From: Antilocapra americana
Lineage: Eukaryota > Chordata > Mammalia > Artiodactyla > Antilocapridae
Length of the DNA stretch: 64,000 nucleotides
Direction: 5' to 3'
Assembly (NCBI GenBank): GCA_007570785.1
Contig: ML660201.1
Coordinates: 42,546,863-42,610,862, forward strand
Part shown: piece by piece, positions 46,791 through 58,297 of the stretch
How the letters are laid out: every line of letters begins with the position of its first letter
Position numbering within the stretch: position 1 is the first letter of the stretch
Program-made: the position numbers and the translations under genes
The notes under the pieces: generated by a model
What the model saw: the letters and a program-made list of their open reading frames with translations, nothing else
Databases searched by the model: none
What the model was told of the DNA's origin: nothing

Positions 46791-49374
46791 AAATGTTAAA
46801 TCGTCACCACAACCTCCTAAGACAGTCACTGAGATTATCACCTCTGGTTTCTGAATGTGAAAAATGAGCCACAGCCATTTTACGCTGTCACAGACACAGG
46901 GGGTCAGCCTTGGTGGCAGGTGGTCCTCACCAGACTGGCTCTGGGTGTGGCTCTGGCCCCTGGCCTTCCTCTCTCACAATCATTGTCTAAAATCTTATTC
47001 TCTATCTTTCTGGAAGAGTCTGTGAGCCACCCAATGCCCTTTCAAAAAGTGTCTTTTCCATGTAAATCAGCCAGGGTATGTTTCTGCTGTTGGCAGATAC
47101 CATGAGAACATGACAGCCTAGGTGGCATCCCCTGCCTCACCCATTGTAGAAAATCCATTATATAAAGAGCACAGAACTCAGGGCAAATGAGGGCACCAAG
47201 CGGCTGAATCAGCAAGGCCCCTGCCCTCAGAGAATTCCAAGTGGGGAAGGAAAATAATGCATGGAATTTACTTCGGGAAAAAAACAATACTGGAACAAAG
47301 GACCAAAGTCACTTATAAAAGAGTGAAGGAATTAAAGAGTTTGTATTGAGCTGATTTTGAAGAACAAGCATTTGGAAAAGCAATAAATGGGGAGGCAGGG
47401 ATAATAGAAATGGAGGGAATAATAAGATATAATGGAGGAAAGAGAAAGGCACACTCAATGAATGAAAGGGGTTCTCAAATGGGTAGACAGAGGTGAGAGG
47501 TGGGGATGAAGGAGCAGGATACCAGCAGAGCATATTTCTTTCAAAGACACATATACAAACAGACATACCCAGACACACACACACGTATATATTGTGTAAT
47601 ATGTACATATGTGTATATGTACCTACATATCTTCTTCTGTAAATTTTATACCATTTCAGCCCAGAAATTCCTTAAGAGTTCAGCTTTATCTGAATCCACT
47701 GTCAGATTATCCTCATTCCTCACAGAAGCATCCTGCACCCTGCTTTACTCATAGAGGAAATGGAGTTGTTCACGGCTTTGAAAGGCAAGGGCAGGTAGTC
47801 TCGACAGACAGCAAGACTAGCAGGCTGGAGATGCCAGAGGAGCCACTCAGCAAACATCGACTGAAGAAATTTCAGGAAGAAGCTGCTGCACATTTCTAAA
47901 GACTTTAGGAACTTGGCTCTTTGAATTCTCGTGGCTGGTAGGTCAGTTTACTGTCATGTCACCAACTCTGAACCTGCAGTTTCTATCAGTGCCTTCGAGA
48001 AAGGCACCTCAAGCACAGAGGTGAACAGTGACGTGGCTGAACAGCCTGGTTCCAAAAGGCCCAGTCCCAGAGGCGAAAAGAAAGCAGATCACAGAAAAGA
48101 GGTAGATTTCATCAGCAAGTTTCATCTATGCCTAGAAGTTATGCCCAGGAATACAGCACCAGCAGCGCATAAGCAAGTACTGAACCACTCTGCTATGTGC
48201 ACTTGGGGGTTCAAGCTGCCAGGATAGCATGGCCCCTTGCACCGGTTTCCTTCAGTGGGGGCAGATTTCTAACCCAAGAACATCTCAGCTAGTGACCAAG
48301 CTTTGAGCATGTGTTTTTTGTACATGTCATCAATAACTAGATCTGAGCTGGAGGGCACTCTAAACATGAAATACATTTCTGCAACATGAAAAGAAAAAAG
48401 ACTATTCGGGGCTGGTTTGAATTAGGTAGAATGAGACAGGAATTTTCCCAAACTCTCCTCCTCGCTTTCTTGGGCAGCTTACTCACTGCCAGGCAGAAAC
48501 AAGACACAGAGCCTGGGGGACTTGAGTCTATGACCCACAGCCTAGCTGGGGGACCACTGAATATGAATGCTGGTGGTAGGCAGACACCATAAGGGCTGCT
48601 GAGGATGACTTTAAATAAAATTATATACCCCCATGCCTCAAGAATCTGACTGTCTATTAGGATTCTGCCTAACAAGCCCTGCAGTCTGTGTGATCAAGGG
48701 CAGTGCTAGTCCCCAGTGTGCTGTCACCATGGAAAGGTACAATTATTCCTTTAAAGCTCAAGGTGCAATTAAATATCTATATGGTGCTAATAGTTCAATC
48801 AACCTTCAAGCAGCTTCCATATTTTAAAAGATCATTCTGAACTGTTTTATGTCTGGAATTGCTCTGTAAAATCTGAAGTTTTCCTCTTCCATTGAGAATG
48901 CATTTAATGCTGACAGGATGGTTCCCTTATAGCCACACTGTACAAAAGGTGGTTTCCTTCTCAGCTGGCAGGATCCCTCTGAAGGATTAAACTCCACCTA
49001 ACAAAGCTAAGCTCTATTCACTAAGGCTTGCATTCTTAGGAATTTGCTCTCTGAGAAAGAATCCAAAGTGAAGATTAGGTCACAGGATACAGTTCAATCC
49101 ACAGCCCAGGGAAGGCTACTTGGACTGACATCATTTTATCTGAGAGAGGATGAAGACAAACACGTGGCTGCTCACAGGAGCAAATGGTCAGGCCCCCTCT
49201 TCAGAGCTCCCACTGTCCCAGGCGTTTAGTAACTGTGGCCAGCAGATGACACAAAGTATCTGTCCTATGATCTCTTTACCTGTCTGGTCCCTCAGTTTCA
49301 CTGTGAACCTCTCAAGGAAGGGGCTGCATGTGGTTTACAACAGGGGCCCCATTAACCATCAGAATAATTAATGG
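46791..49374. other. Intron sequence, mostly unrecognised
   Basis: A CA/TA-rich patch occurs at 47560-47640. A stretch at 47195-47420 may be another decayed copy of the unnamed ancient repeat, too weak to call. Confidence 0.45.
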
Positions 49375-49645
49375 GACTTCCCTGGTGTCACAGTGGATAA
49401 GAATTTGCCTGCCAGTGCAGAGGATAAGGTTAGATCCCTGATCTGGGAAGATTCCACATGCCATGGAGAAACTAAACCCGTGAGCCACAACCACTGAGCC
49501 ACTGTGCTACAACTGCTGAAGCCCGTGCACCCTAGAGCCTATGTTCCTCAACAAGAGAAGCCACCACAATGAGAAGCCCATTCACTGTAACAAAGACTCA
49601 GAGCAACCAAAAATAAAAATAAACAAACAAATAAATAATCTAAAA
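49375..49645 (+). mobile_element. CHR-type tRNA-derived SINE with 9-bp target duplication
   Basis: The head gacttccctggtgtcacagt, ggataagaatttgcctgcca is followed by the CHR body (gtgagccacaaccactgagc, gaagcccgtgcaccctagag, acaagagaagccaccacaat) and an (aaat)n-like tail. AATTAATGG occurs at 49366-49374 and 49646-49654. Confidence 0.93.
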
Positions 49646-49854
49646 AATTAATGGAGAGGGTACTGCCTCACAGAACATCAAGTCTGGATAACAGGTCAAC
49701 TAGGAAAGGAAGATATTAGATATCTAACCTCAAACAACAGGCATGAGAAGAATGCTTCAGAGTTGGTAAGTGGGAAGTTCTTTAATCATTGACCACATTC
49801 TTTAAACAGTAACCTAAAACAATTTAGAAATGTATATTCATGCTATGTCCCAAT

Positions 49855-50045
49855 AATAATGATGACAACTAAGATGCACTAGGCATTTTCTATCAATAAC
49901 CTCCCGAAGGAGGCAGTACCCTTATCCCTATTTTACAAAGAGGGAAACTGAGGCTCAGGGAGGCAAAGTTGCTTACTGAGGATCACAGAGCTAGCAAGAG
50001 AAAGAGCAGTATCCAAGCCTTCTCTAGACCACTGCATTCCTGAGA
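49855..50045 (-). mobile_element. MIR SINE, antisense
   Basis: A clear antisense MIR: cctattttacaaagagggaa, actgaggctcagggaggcaa, ggatcacagagctagcaaga. Confidence 0.8.
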
Positions 50046-50259
50046 TACTGAAACCAGACTCCAATATTTCTGAAACATCAATGGGACACAACACAGTAGA
50101 TTTTTACTTTAAAGATGCCATGGCTCCCTGATTTATTTTGGATGCAATACAGTTCTTTGCTTAGGCTCCTCCTTGGTATGACAAAGCAGAGGAAACTCCT
50201 ACTCAGTTATGGTGAAGAAGAGGAGGGTGATATCCTCATTAACCCCTTTGGACACATCA

Positions 50260-50450
50260 TGTGTTTCATCCCTACTACACCCCATGATATAGACGCAGTT
50301 ATTATCCATATCCTAGATACAAGGAAACTAAGGTCTAAAGAAAGGAAGTGGTCTCAGCCTTTCAAGGTCGCAGCCAGTAAGCAGTGGAACTCAGGGTCTA
50401 ACCAGAGGTCATCTGTTGCCAAAGCCCAATCCTTGGCTACTATTATACCA
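50260..50450 (-). mobile_element. MIR SINE, antisense
   Basis: Antisense MIR motifs: gcagttattatccatatcct, acaaggaaactaaggtctaa, aggtcgcagccagtaagcag, tggaactcagggtc. Confidence 0.65.
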
Positions 50451-50570
50451 ATTCAAACGGGCAGATGGGAATTTGGGGAAAAGAACTCTAGAATCTATGA
50501 AAAAACTGGATTTGAGGAAAACAAGCCTGAAAACACTGAGCTTCATTAAGATTCATTCTGCTTTGTACTC

Positions 50571-50852
50571 TAAGTGAAAGTCGCTCAGTCGTGTCCAATT
50601 CTTGGTGTACCCATAGACTACACAGTCCATGGAAATCTCCAGGCCAGAATACCGGAGTGGGTAGCCATTCCCTTCTCCAGGGGATCTTCCTAACCCAGGG
50701 ATCGAACCCAGGTCTCCCACATTGCAGGTGGATTCTTTACCAACTGAGTCAACAGGGAAGCCTAAGAACACTGGAGTGAGTAGCCTAGCCCTTCTCCAGA
50801 GGAACTTCCCGACCCAGGAATCGTATCAGGGTGTCCAGCATTGCAGGGAAAC
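50571..50852 (-). mobile_element. Bov-tA SINE, long form
   Basis: The antisense copy reads gtgaaagtcgctcagtcgtg, gtgggtagccattcccttct, cccacattgcaggtggattc, gagtcaacagggaagcctaa, and then a second, decayed central unit ending ccagcattgcagggaaacc. It has the same extended layout as the copy at 34725. Confidence 0.92.
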
Positions 50853-51366
50853 CACAACTAATTCCATGGTAATACCAGGCGCTCCAGAACCCTCAAAACC
50901 ATCATAAGGAAGGGAGGAAGAAGAGAAAAGGCTCTGTACACTAGAGACTATAGGTCCAATGTAGCTAACTGTTTTTGTAGCTTAAATGTTCTCTGAGAAC
51001 ACAGTAAATTTATATATTATCTACTGATTTACATATTACCTATGGTTGCTTTTGTGCCAAAACAGCAGAGCTGAGTAGTTGAAATAGAGGCTTTACGGCC
51101 TGCAAAGTCTAAGTAATTATTAATTATCTGGCCCTTTAAAGAAAAGTTTGCCAACCTATGGACTATAAGTTAAGAGGGCCTAATGTAACACGAACCAGAA
51201 AAATAGCAAGTGTAGAGTCTCCAAGCAGAAGAGGCACACTTCACCTATACTGCCAGTGCTCAAAACACTGAGCTTATAATTGCATTTTTCAAAAAAGCAC
51301 AATATCCCAAACCAGCCACCCCTGCCCTCTTCACCCTCTTAAAAGACCAGCAAAAGTAAGCCTTAC
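50853..51366. other. Intron sequence flanking the exon, nothing recognised
   Basis: AT-rich sequence just 3' of the exon donor in transcript terms; no feature assigned. Confidence 0.5.
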
Positions 51367-51529
51367 CTTTGTTGTACATGTTCGTTGGCACTTGGACGTC
51401 ACTCAGACTGATGTTCACAGGCAGATTATTAAAATGGTCATTTGGGGCTAAGATGAATTCCTTCCCCAGCTCCAAAAAATTCCCATCTTTGTCCCTTTCA
51501 TTTATTAGCACGGCATTGAAGTATTCATA
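51367..51529 (-). CDS. CACNA2D3: CACNA2D3 coding exon (first of four in transcript order)
   Basis: This exon encodes 54 residues plus one base of the next codon, from YEYFNAVLINERDKDGNF to PTNMYNK, and matches the alpha2delta-3 extracellular region just before the VWA domain (roughly residues 130-180 of the precursor, estimated by counting back from the MIDAS motif). Alpha2delta subunits bind the pore-forming Cav alpha1 subunit outside the membrane and raise channel density at the neuronal surface. The exon has a consensus acceptor (TTTATTTCAG) preceded by a T-rich tract, and a consensus donor (AAAG then GTAAGG). It contains an N-glycosylation sequon (NIS), as expected of a secreted or extracellular segment. 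The single leftover G joins the AT that opens the next exon to make an Asp codon. The paralogs CACNA2D1, D2 and D4 differ clearly here. The identification is from memory of the family, not from a search. Confidence 0.95.
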
Positions 51530-51904
51530 CTGAAATAAAAAGTGAAAAATAAAATGGGGCTTAGAGGAGAATGCTGTGACTCAGATCTGGGTATGGCTGA
51601 CCTGGGTGGGCCATCCCCTACACTTGTGGATCTTACTCTACTCACATAATCTCTTTAAGCCTTTCATACCATCTATGGCTGTTTCTGCACTAGTGTGATA
51701 TGACAGCACTAGATAAATATTTCCCAGTGTCATTAAGTACTCTTGAAAAACAAAGTTAAGAAGCTTCTCAGTACTTCCTTATGTAAATATAGAGAAAACT
51801 GCACAAAAACATTTTAATTCTTTCAAGTTTGAAGACAGACTCTGCCCTTAATCAGCCTAACTTTAAGTAGAAGACTGAAAAACAACAAAAATTAAGTAAA
51901 TATA

Positions 51905-52110
51905 TAATATGTTAGATAGTCATATTTGCTGTTCTAAGTGCTTCCCATATGTTAACTTATTCATTTCTCCTAACTACTCTATGAACTAGGTTCTAAGAGT
52001 ATTTTCAATTCACAAATGAAGAAACTGAGGTAGAGAGAATTTCTGTATGTTGTCAAAAATTACACCACTGAGAATGAGAAAGAAAATTAAAATACAGACA
52101 GTCTATTTCC
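51905..52110 (-). mobile_element. MIR SINE, antisense
   Basis: Antisense MIR: gctgttctaagtgcttccca, tatgttaacttattcatttc, ttcacaaatgaagaaactga, ggtagagagaatttc. It ends where the old L1 begins. Confidence 0.65.
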
Positions 52111-52144
52111 AAAGACTGGGCATTTATCTGCTGCACAGTATTGC

Positions 52145-54510
52145 AAGATAGTGGATGGCAGGTGTGGTCACAACTATCAGATTAGCAATTTAAAACAAAC
52201 GTAATTAATATGCTAACAGAACTACTGGAAAAAGTAGAAAACAGTTAAGAAGAGATAGATAAGTAGAAAGACAAATATTCTAATGAACTATCAGAATGAA
52301 ATGCTTGAAATGCTAGAAATCAAAAACACGTAACAGAAATGAAGAATGCTGATGGCTCACTGCCAGCTTAGACGCATCTGAGGAAATAATTCAGTGAGCC
52401 TGAAGCTATGTCAGTAGAAACTTCTCAAACTGAAAAGCAAAGAAAAGAAAAAAGGAAAACATGAACAGAATCTTCAAAAACCATGGAACAATTACAAAAA
52501 GTGTAACAGATGTGTAATGGGAATACCAGAGGAGGAGAAAGAGGAAAAAAGAATAGAAGAAATATTTGAAGTAATATTTCCAAAGTTAATGACAAACAAC
52601 AAACCCAATCCAAGAAGTCCAGGAAATATCAAGTATATGAATATTAAAAAAAAAAAACTACACCTAGACCTGTCATATCCAAACTACAAAAACCAAAAAG
52701 AGAAGCTACTAAAGAAAGCCAGAAAGGAGGGAAAGCCTTACCTATAGAGGAACAAAGACAAGGATTACATCAAGACTTCTGTTCAGAAAACAGAAAAGCA
52801 AGAAGAAAGTGACATGAAATACTTAGTGTTTGAAGAAAAGGCATACCAACCTAGAATTTTGTATCCAGCAAAATTACTCTTCAAAACTGAAAAATAAATA
52901 AAGACCTCTTCATACAAAAATTCAAGAAATTTTCTGCAAACAGACTTGCCTTGCCAAATGTTAAAAATCCTTTAAAGGACGGGAAACTATATAAATCAGA
53001 AACCTGATCTACATAAAGAAAAGACTGGGTTTTATAGAAGAAATAAATAAAAGTAAAATATTTAATTTTGTTATTCTTAACTTACCTCTCAGATAATAGT
53101 TTGATCAAAGTAATAATAGCAACAAATTACTGGATTATAAAAATTCATGGATAAGTGAAATGAATAACAGTGTTACGAAGAATAGGAGGGAGAGCTGGAA
53201 ATATTCTATTATAATGTCTCATACCACCCATGAAGTGGCACAGGGTTATTTGACAGTGGACTTTTATTAGTTATAAATGTAAAATGTAAACTATAAAGCA
53301 ACCTCTACACCAATTTTTAAAAAGAAGTATAAATGCTTAGTAAGAAAAAAATACTAATATTATACTAAAAATATAATATGCTCAATTAAAACCAGACAAG
53401 GGATAAAAAGAGTGGAAGACAAAGAAAAGGGCAATGAATAGAAAACAGTTACAAACATGGTATATATTAATCCAATCATATCAATAATCACTTTAAATGC
53501 GAATGGTCTAAATAGATTAGTTAAAAGAGACTGTCAAAGTGGGTAAAAAAATAAAAGCTGTCTACAAGAAACTCACCTTAAATATAAAGGACAAGTTGAT
53601 TAAAAGTCAAGGGATAGAGAAAAATTTAGCATGCTAACATTAATCAAAAGAAAGCCAGAGTGACCATATTAACTTCAAACAAAGTAAACTTCAAAGCAAG
53701 GAAAATTATCAGGAAAAAAACACTGGCATTACATAATGACAAAGGGGTCAATTTTCTAAGAAGGCAAAACAATCTTTAACGTGGATGCACCTAACAGAAT
53801 ATTAAAATATGTGAGGGAAAAAATGGCGGAACTACACAGAGAAATGGATAATACTAAACACCACTAAACAAGCACTACTAAAGTTGAAGACTTCAGTACC
53901 CCCTGTATCAGTAACTGACAAATCTATCAGGGAGAATATTGTTAACGACACAGTTTGAAGTGAACAGCACAGCAACTTGACCTAACTGACTGTAGGCTAC
54001 CTCATCCAACAATAGCAGAATAAACATTTTTGTCAAGCTCACATGGAACATTCACTTTGAAAGACCATATTCAGAGACATTAAAAACACCTTAACAAATT
54101 TAAAAGAATAGAAATCAGACAAAGTATGCACTCAGACCACACTGAAATTAAACTATAAATCAACAACAGAAAGATAGCTGGACAAATCCCAACATATTTG
54201 GAGATTAAACCACATATTTCTAAATAGCACATGGATCAAAGAATAAGTCTCAAGAGAAATTTTAAACCAAATTAAAATCAAAATACAACTTATCAAAATT
54301 TGTAAGATGCAGCAAAAGCACTGCTTACAGGGAAATTCAGCATTCAATATATTTATTAGAAAAGAAAACAGATTTAAAATCAATCATCTAAGCTTCTTCT
54401 TTAAGAAAGTAGAAAATTAAATCCAAAGCAGAAGAAAAAAGTATTTGTTTTAATTTTCCTAAATAGAAATCGATGAAATTGAAAACAGGAAATCAGTTAG
54501 GAAAATCAAT
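52145..54510 (+). mobile_element. Old L1 (L1MA-like): ORF1 end and ORF2 start
   Basis: ORF1-type sequence (gaaatgctagaaatcaaaaa, gtaatgggaataccagagga, ctacacctagacctgtcata) leads through an intergenic part into the ORF2 endonuclease region (atatcaataatcactttaaa, gtctacaagaaactcacctt, ggacaagttgattaaaagtc). Many frameshifts and stops are present. The best open piece is 52517-52747 (ORF1-like). It is broken at 54510 by a younger L1, and ORF2-like sequence resumes at 62836. Lies antisense to the host gene. Confidence 0.85.
54499..54510 (+). repeat. Left target duplication of the nested L1
   Basis: AGGAAAATCAAT in the older L1 matches AGGAAATCAAT at 62836-62846 (one A fewer). Confidence 0.6.
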
Positions 54511-57371
54511 AACTTGGAGAACAAGATGGCAGAGAAGTAGGTGGATGTGGAGTACATATCGTTCCATGCGTACATCAGGAATACATCTTCACACATAGAA
54601 GTGTATGCAAAACACCAGCTGAGAGTGGACAGGAGTACCTGACCAGTGGAAAAGAATACATCCACCCACGCAAAGCTCGGCAGGATGAAGGAATTAGGAG
54701 GAAAAACAAGAGTGTTAGTAGGACTGGACCTGCCCTTACCCAGTGAGGGAACTGAAGCAGGGTTCTGATCCCCGCACTGAAGCAACTGTCTGAGTCAGAG
54801 GAGGAACAATTAAGGCAGTTAATCAATCAGTTGAAAGTCAAACAATTGATCTGTGGCAGCCTAAATGGAGTGAAAATCAGACAGTCCTTGCCACAGCCAC
54901 ACATACCCTAGACGGGACACGATCCCCTGGAAGGTGCAGTGGCTGGGAGGTGGAGTTCAGGGATTGTGGAGGAAAGCTGGGCAGCCATGGAAGCAAGGTG
55001 AAACTGCAGAATCACACATAGAAGGTGGAGCCATCACCATAGCCTCTCTCCCCCTACATGCCAGCATTGAGCACTGAACAATGGAGAGGTTGGCCCATCA
55101 AACACCTGACACACTGAACTACAGAGTAGGATCCCAGCCAGGGGGGCGTCCCCATATGCCTGATGCACTGAACAACAGAGAAGGACCCCAGGCAAGGAAG
55201 CCCCCTAAGTGCCTGAACAGGCAGAGCTACAGAAAAAGACTTGGCCAAAGAGGCCTTCTGATCACCAACTATAAGAGGCTTGAAAAAAGACTCTGATAGA
55301 GCCATAACTCCTGTGGTGGAAGCAGTTCATGTCCCTGCACACTTGGTGCCACCAGGGTCCCCACAAGCCAAGCAGCTGTGCCACCTTCACACTCAACTCT
55401 CACTGGGGCAGAGCTGCCACAGGCTAAAAAAGTCTTGCGCAGGGTTTGCTTCGGTAGTAGCCAACTCTGTGAAGCTGTAGACTGTGGCCTGCCAGCCTTC
55501 TCTGTCAGGGACGGGGGTTCTCCAGGCAAGAATACTGGACCATATCAGCCAATACTGGTTGCCATATCCTTCTAGAGCACTGTATTTCCTGCTGCCCTAG
55601 CTGCCAACTCCCCTGAGTATCTTGTGCTGCCAGAACCCCTGCAACACAAGCAGCTGCACCACCTCCACACCTGGCCCTCAGAGGGGCAAACCCAAATCCT
55701 CTAGGGCAGCCTCAGGAGCAAACTCCAGTGGAAGACTCACATGCAGAGGTGGGAATCGAACCACAATTGAAACCCAGGGGCAGTGCGACTAAGGAAGAAG
55801 ACCCAAAACCGTCCCACTAGCTGCACAAGCTGCAGATTAAATCCATAAGATCAACTAGTCAGACTCTGTGTCTACGGAATATATAAAAGGTCACTGAGAG
55901 CTTCCACAAAATAAAACGGACTAGTTCTGACAGCTGTGGACACTGGAGGCAAGAACACAGAGGAGTAGACAAGATTAGAATCTGAGCTGTCCTCACAGCA
56001 GGTTCAGTGATCAGTGCAGTGTTAGAGGGCACCCTAGGAGGTGAGGTGGACTGTGACTCCCAGCGAGGGAAAGGACTCTGAAAGCAGTGACTGAAGAAAA
56101 ACATTTATTATTCTTATAATATGACTTGTTCTTATATATATTCTTATATATGACTTGTTCTGTAGATTCTTTTGGATTTTTTTTTGTCCTTTCCCCCTCC
56201 TCTGTTGCAGTTGTAGATTTTACTGGCACTGTGAAATCTAACTAAACTTTCGAAATTTTTTTCCCTCTATTTTTTTCTCAGTCACATTTTTAATTGTTAT
56301 TATAAACCTCTGCCTCTATGTTGGGCTTTTGAAGTTCTAGGAAGTTTTCCTTTTTTTTTTCTTTTTAATTTTAATTTTAAATTTCTTTTTTAATTTTCAT
56401 CTTTAACTTGAAAAACCTATTATTATTCTTTCTACATTTGTTATTTTGCTTGATTTCCCTACTGTTCTTTTCCCTTTGCAGTTAATCTTTAATATATATA
56501 AATCTTCTTTATCTGTCTCTACTTAACTTTGCATATCTGTTCTTTCTTTCTTTTCTTTCTTTCCTTTCCTCTCAACATATTTGTTAGTTTTATTTTCATT
56601 GCTTTATTCCACAATTGGCACCTTGCTTTAGTTTTGTTTTCCAGTTTGTGCTTTAGTTAGTTTTGTTAAGGTAGACATAATTTTTGGTTCCCTGAGTTAG
56701 TTTAGTTATTAACTGGTAAATATAATTTTCTGATTTCCTTTTTCACTGGGTCATTCTATTCTACTTTATTTTTGTTGGATTGTAATGACTTTGCCCATGG
56801 GTGTGTATGTATATGTGTATATTCTATTATTTCAATTATCATTTGCCTGATTTTGTAACTGTCTTTAGTCTGGGGTTCATCTTTGGTTTCTCGTTCTTGG
56901 ATATTTGTTTTAATCCCACTTACTGTCATAACAAACCACTTATGGAATCTTCATTCCTGACCAGAGATCAAGCCCTGAGCCTTTGGAGTGGGAGCACTGA
57001 CTTCAAGACCCTAGACTACCAGAGAACTAACCCTAGTCTATCAGTGAGAACTCACACAAAGGAAACCACTGAAACACAAGACCCAGCATCATCCAACCAC
57101 CATTAGCACCCTGTGCAGGATGCCTCATGTAAACAACAAACAAAATGAAATACAAACCCAATCAGCAGCAGACTGGATTACCACCTCCCTTGCCTTGCCC
57201 ATCAGAGGAAAAGTAAACAAACAAACAAAAACTCAGCACAAATCTCTCCCTATAGGAAGCTTATACAAACCACTGGACCAACCTTACCAGGGCAGAAACC
57301 AAAAGGAAGAAATAATTCAACCTTGAAGCCTAGAAAAAGGAGACCTCAAACACAATAAGATGAAAAAAATA
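54511..57371 (+). promoter_or_regulatory. L1 5' UTR (internal promoter region)
   Basis: About 2.9 kb precede the first L1 ORF. In L1 elements this region holds the internal promoter. Here it has GC-richer modules at 54900-56050 and then a T-rich part. Whether any promoter activity survives cannot be judged from sequence. Confidence 0.6.
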
Positions 57372-58241
57372 ATGAAAAGGAAGAGAAATACTATACAAAT
57401 AAAGGAACAAACTAGAAACATAGAAGTTCAAATAAATGAAGAGGAAACAGGCAAACTACCTGAAAAAGAATTCAGAAAAATGATAGTAAAGATGATAAAA
57501 AAAAAACCTTGAAAAAAATGGAGAAAATGCAAGAATCAAAGAACAAAGGCCTAGAAGAACTAAAAAATAAACATGCAGAGACAACATAATTACTAAAATT
57601 AAAAATATTCTAGAATGAATCAGTAACAGAAATATTTGAAGCAGAAGAATGAATCAATGAGCTTGAAGATAAAATGGTAGAAATAACTTCTTTAGAGTAG
57701 AATAAAGTAAAAAGAATGAAAAGAACTGAGGATAGTCTCAGAGACCTTTGGGACAATATCAAATGCACCAACATTTGAATTACAGGGTTCCCAGAAGAAC
57801 AGAAAAAGAAAGGGTATGAGAAAAATTTTGAAGAGATTATAGTTAAAAATTTCCAAAACATGGAAAAGGAAATAGTCAATCAAGTCCAAGAGACACAAAG
57901 AGTCCCATACAGGATAAACCCAAGGAGAAACACATATAAATCAAACTAACCAAGACTAACCACAAAGAAAGAATATTAAAAGCAGCAAGGGAGAAGCAAC
58001 AAGTAACATACAAGGGAAACCTCACATGTTTAACAGCTGATCTTTCAGCAGAAACTCTGGAGGCCAGCAGGATATATTTAAAGTACTGAAAGGGAAAAAC
58101 CTACAACCAAGATTACTCTACCTGGCAAGGATTTTATACAAAATTGATGGAGAAATCAAAAGCTTTTCAGATAAGCAAAAGTTAAGAGAATTCAGTACCA
58201 CCAAACCATCTTTACAACAGATGTTAAAAGGACTTATATAG
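57372..58241 (+). pseudogene. L1 ORF1 remnant
   Basis: The segment starts with an ATG in the usual L1 ORF1 context (atgaaaaggaagagaaatac) and ends at a TAG at 58239-58241. ORF1 encodes the trimeric coiled-coil RNA-binding protein of L1. The first half is rich in Glu, Lys and Gln as expected of the coiled coil, and the second half contains recognisable RNA-binding-domain pieces. Internal stops and frameshifts (for example around 57500 and 57590) break it, so no intact protein is encoded. Confidence 0.85.
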
Positions 58242-58297
58242 TCAAGAAATACAGAGAAGAAAAAGATCTACAAAATCAACTCCAAACAATTGAGAAA

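Larger units (their letters stand above)
6583..51366 (-). other. CACNA2D3 giant intron, about 44.8 kb
   Basis: The intron runs from the GTAAGG donor at 51361-51366 to the CTCCAG acceptor at 6583-6588. It contains most of the repeats listed here. I saw no additional exon supported by both coding similarity and splice sites. Stretches in which I recognise nothing are given as separate entries. Confidence 0.9.

Noticed and set aside
55452..55580. Antisense Bov-tA-like stretch inside the L1 5' UTR
   Set aside because: From memory of bovine L1 5' UTRs this segment is part of the element itself, so it was not listed as a separate SINE.
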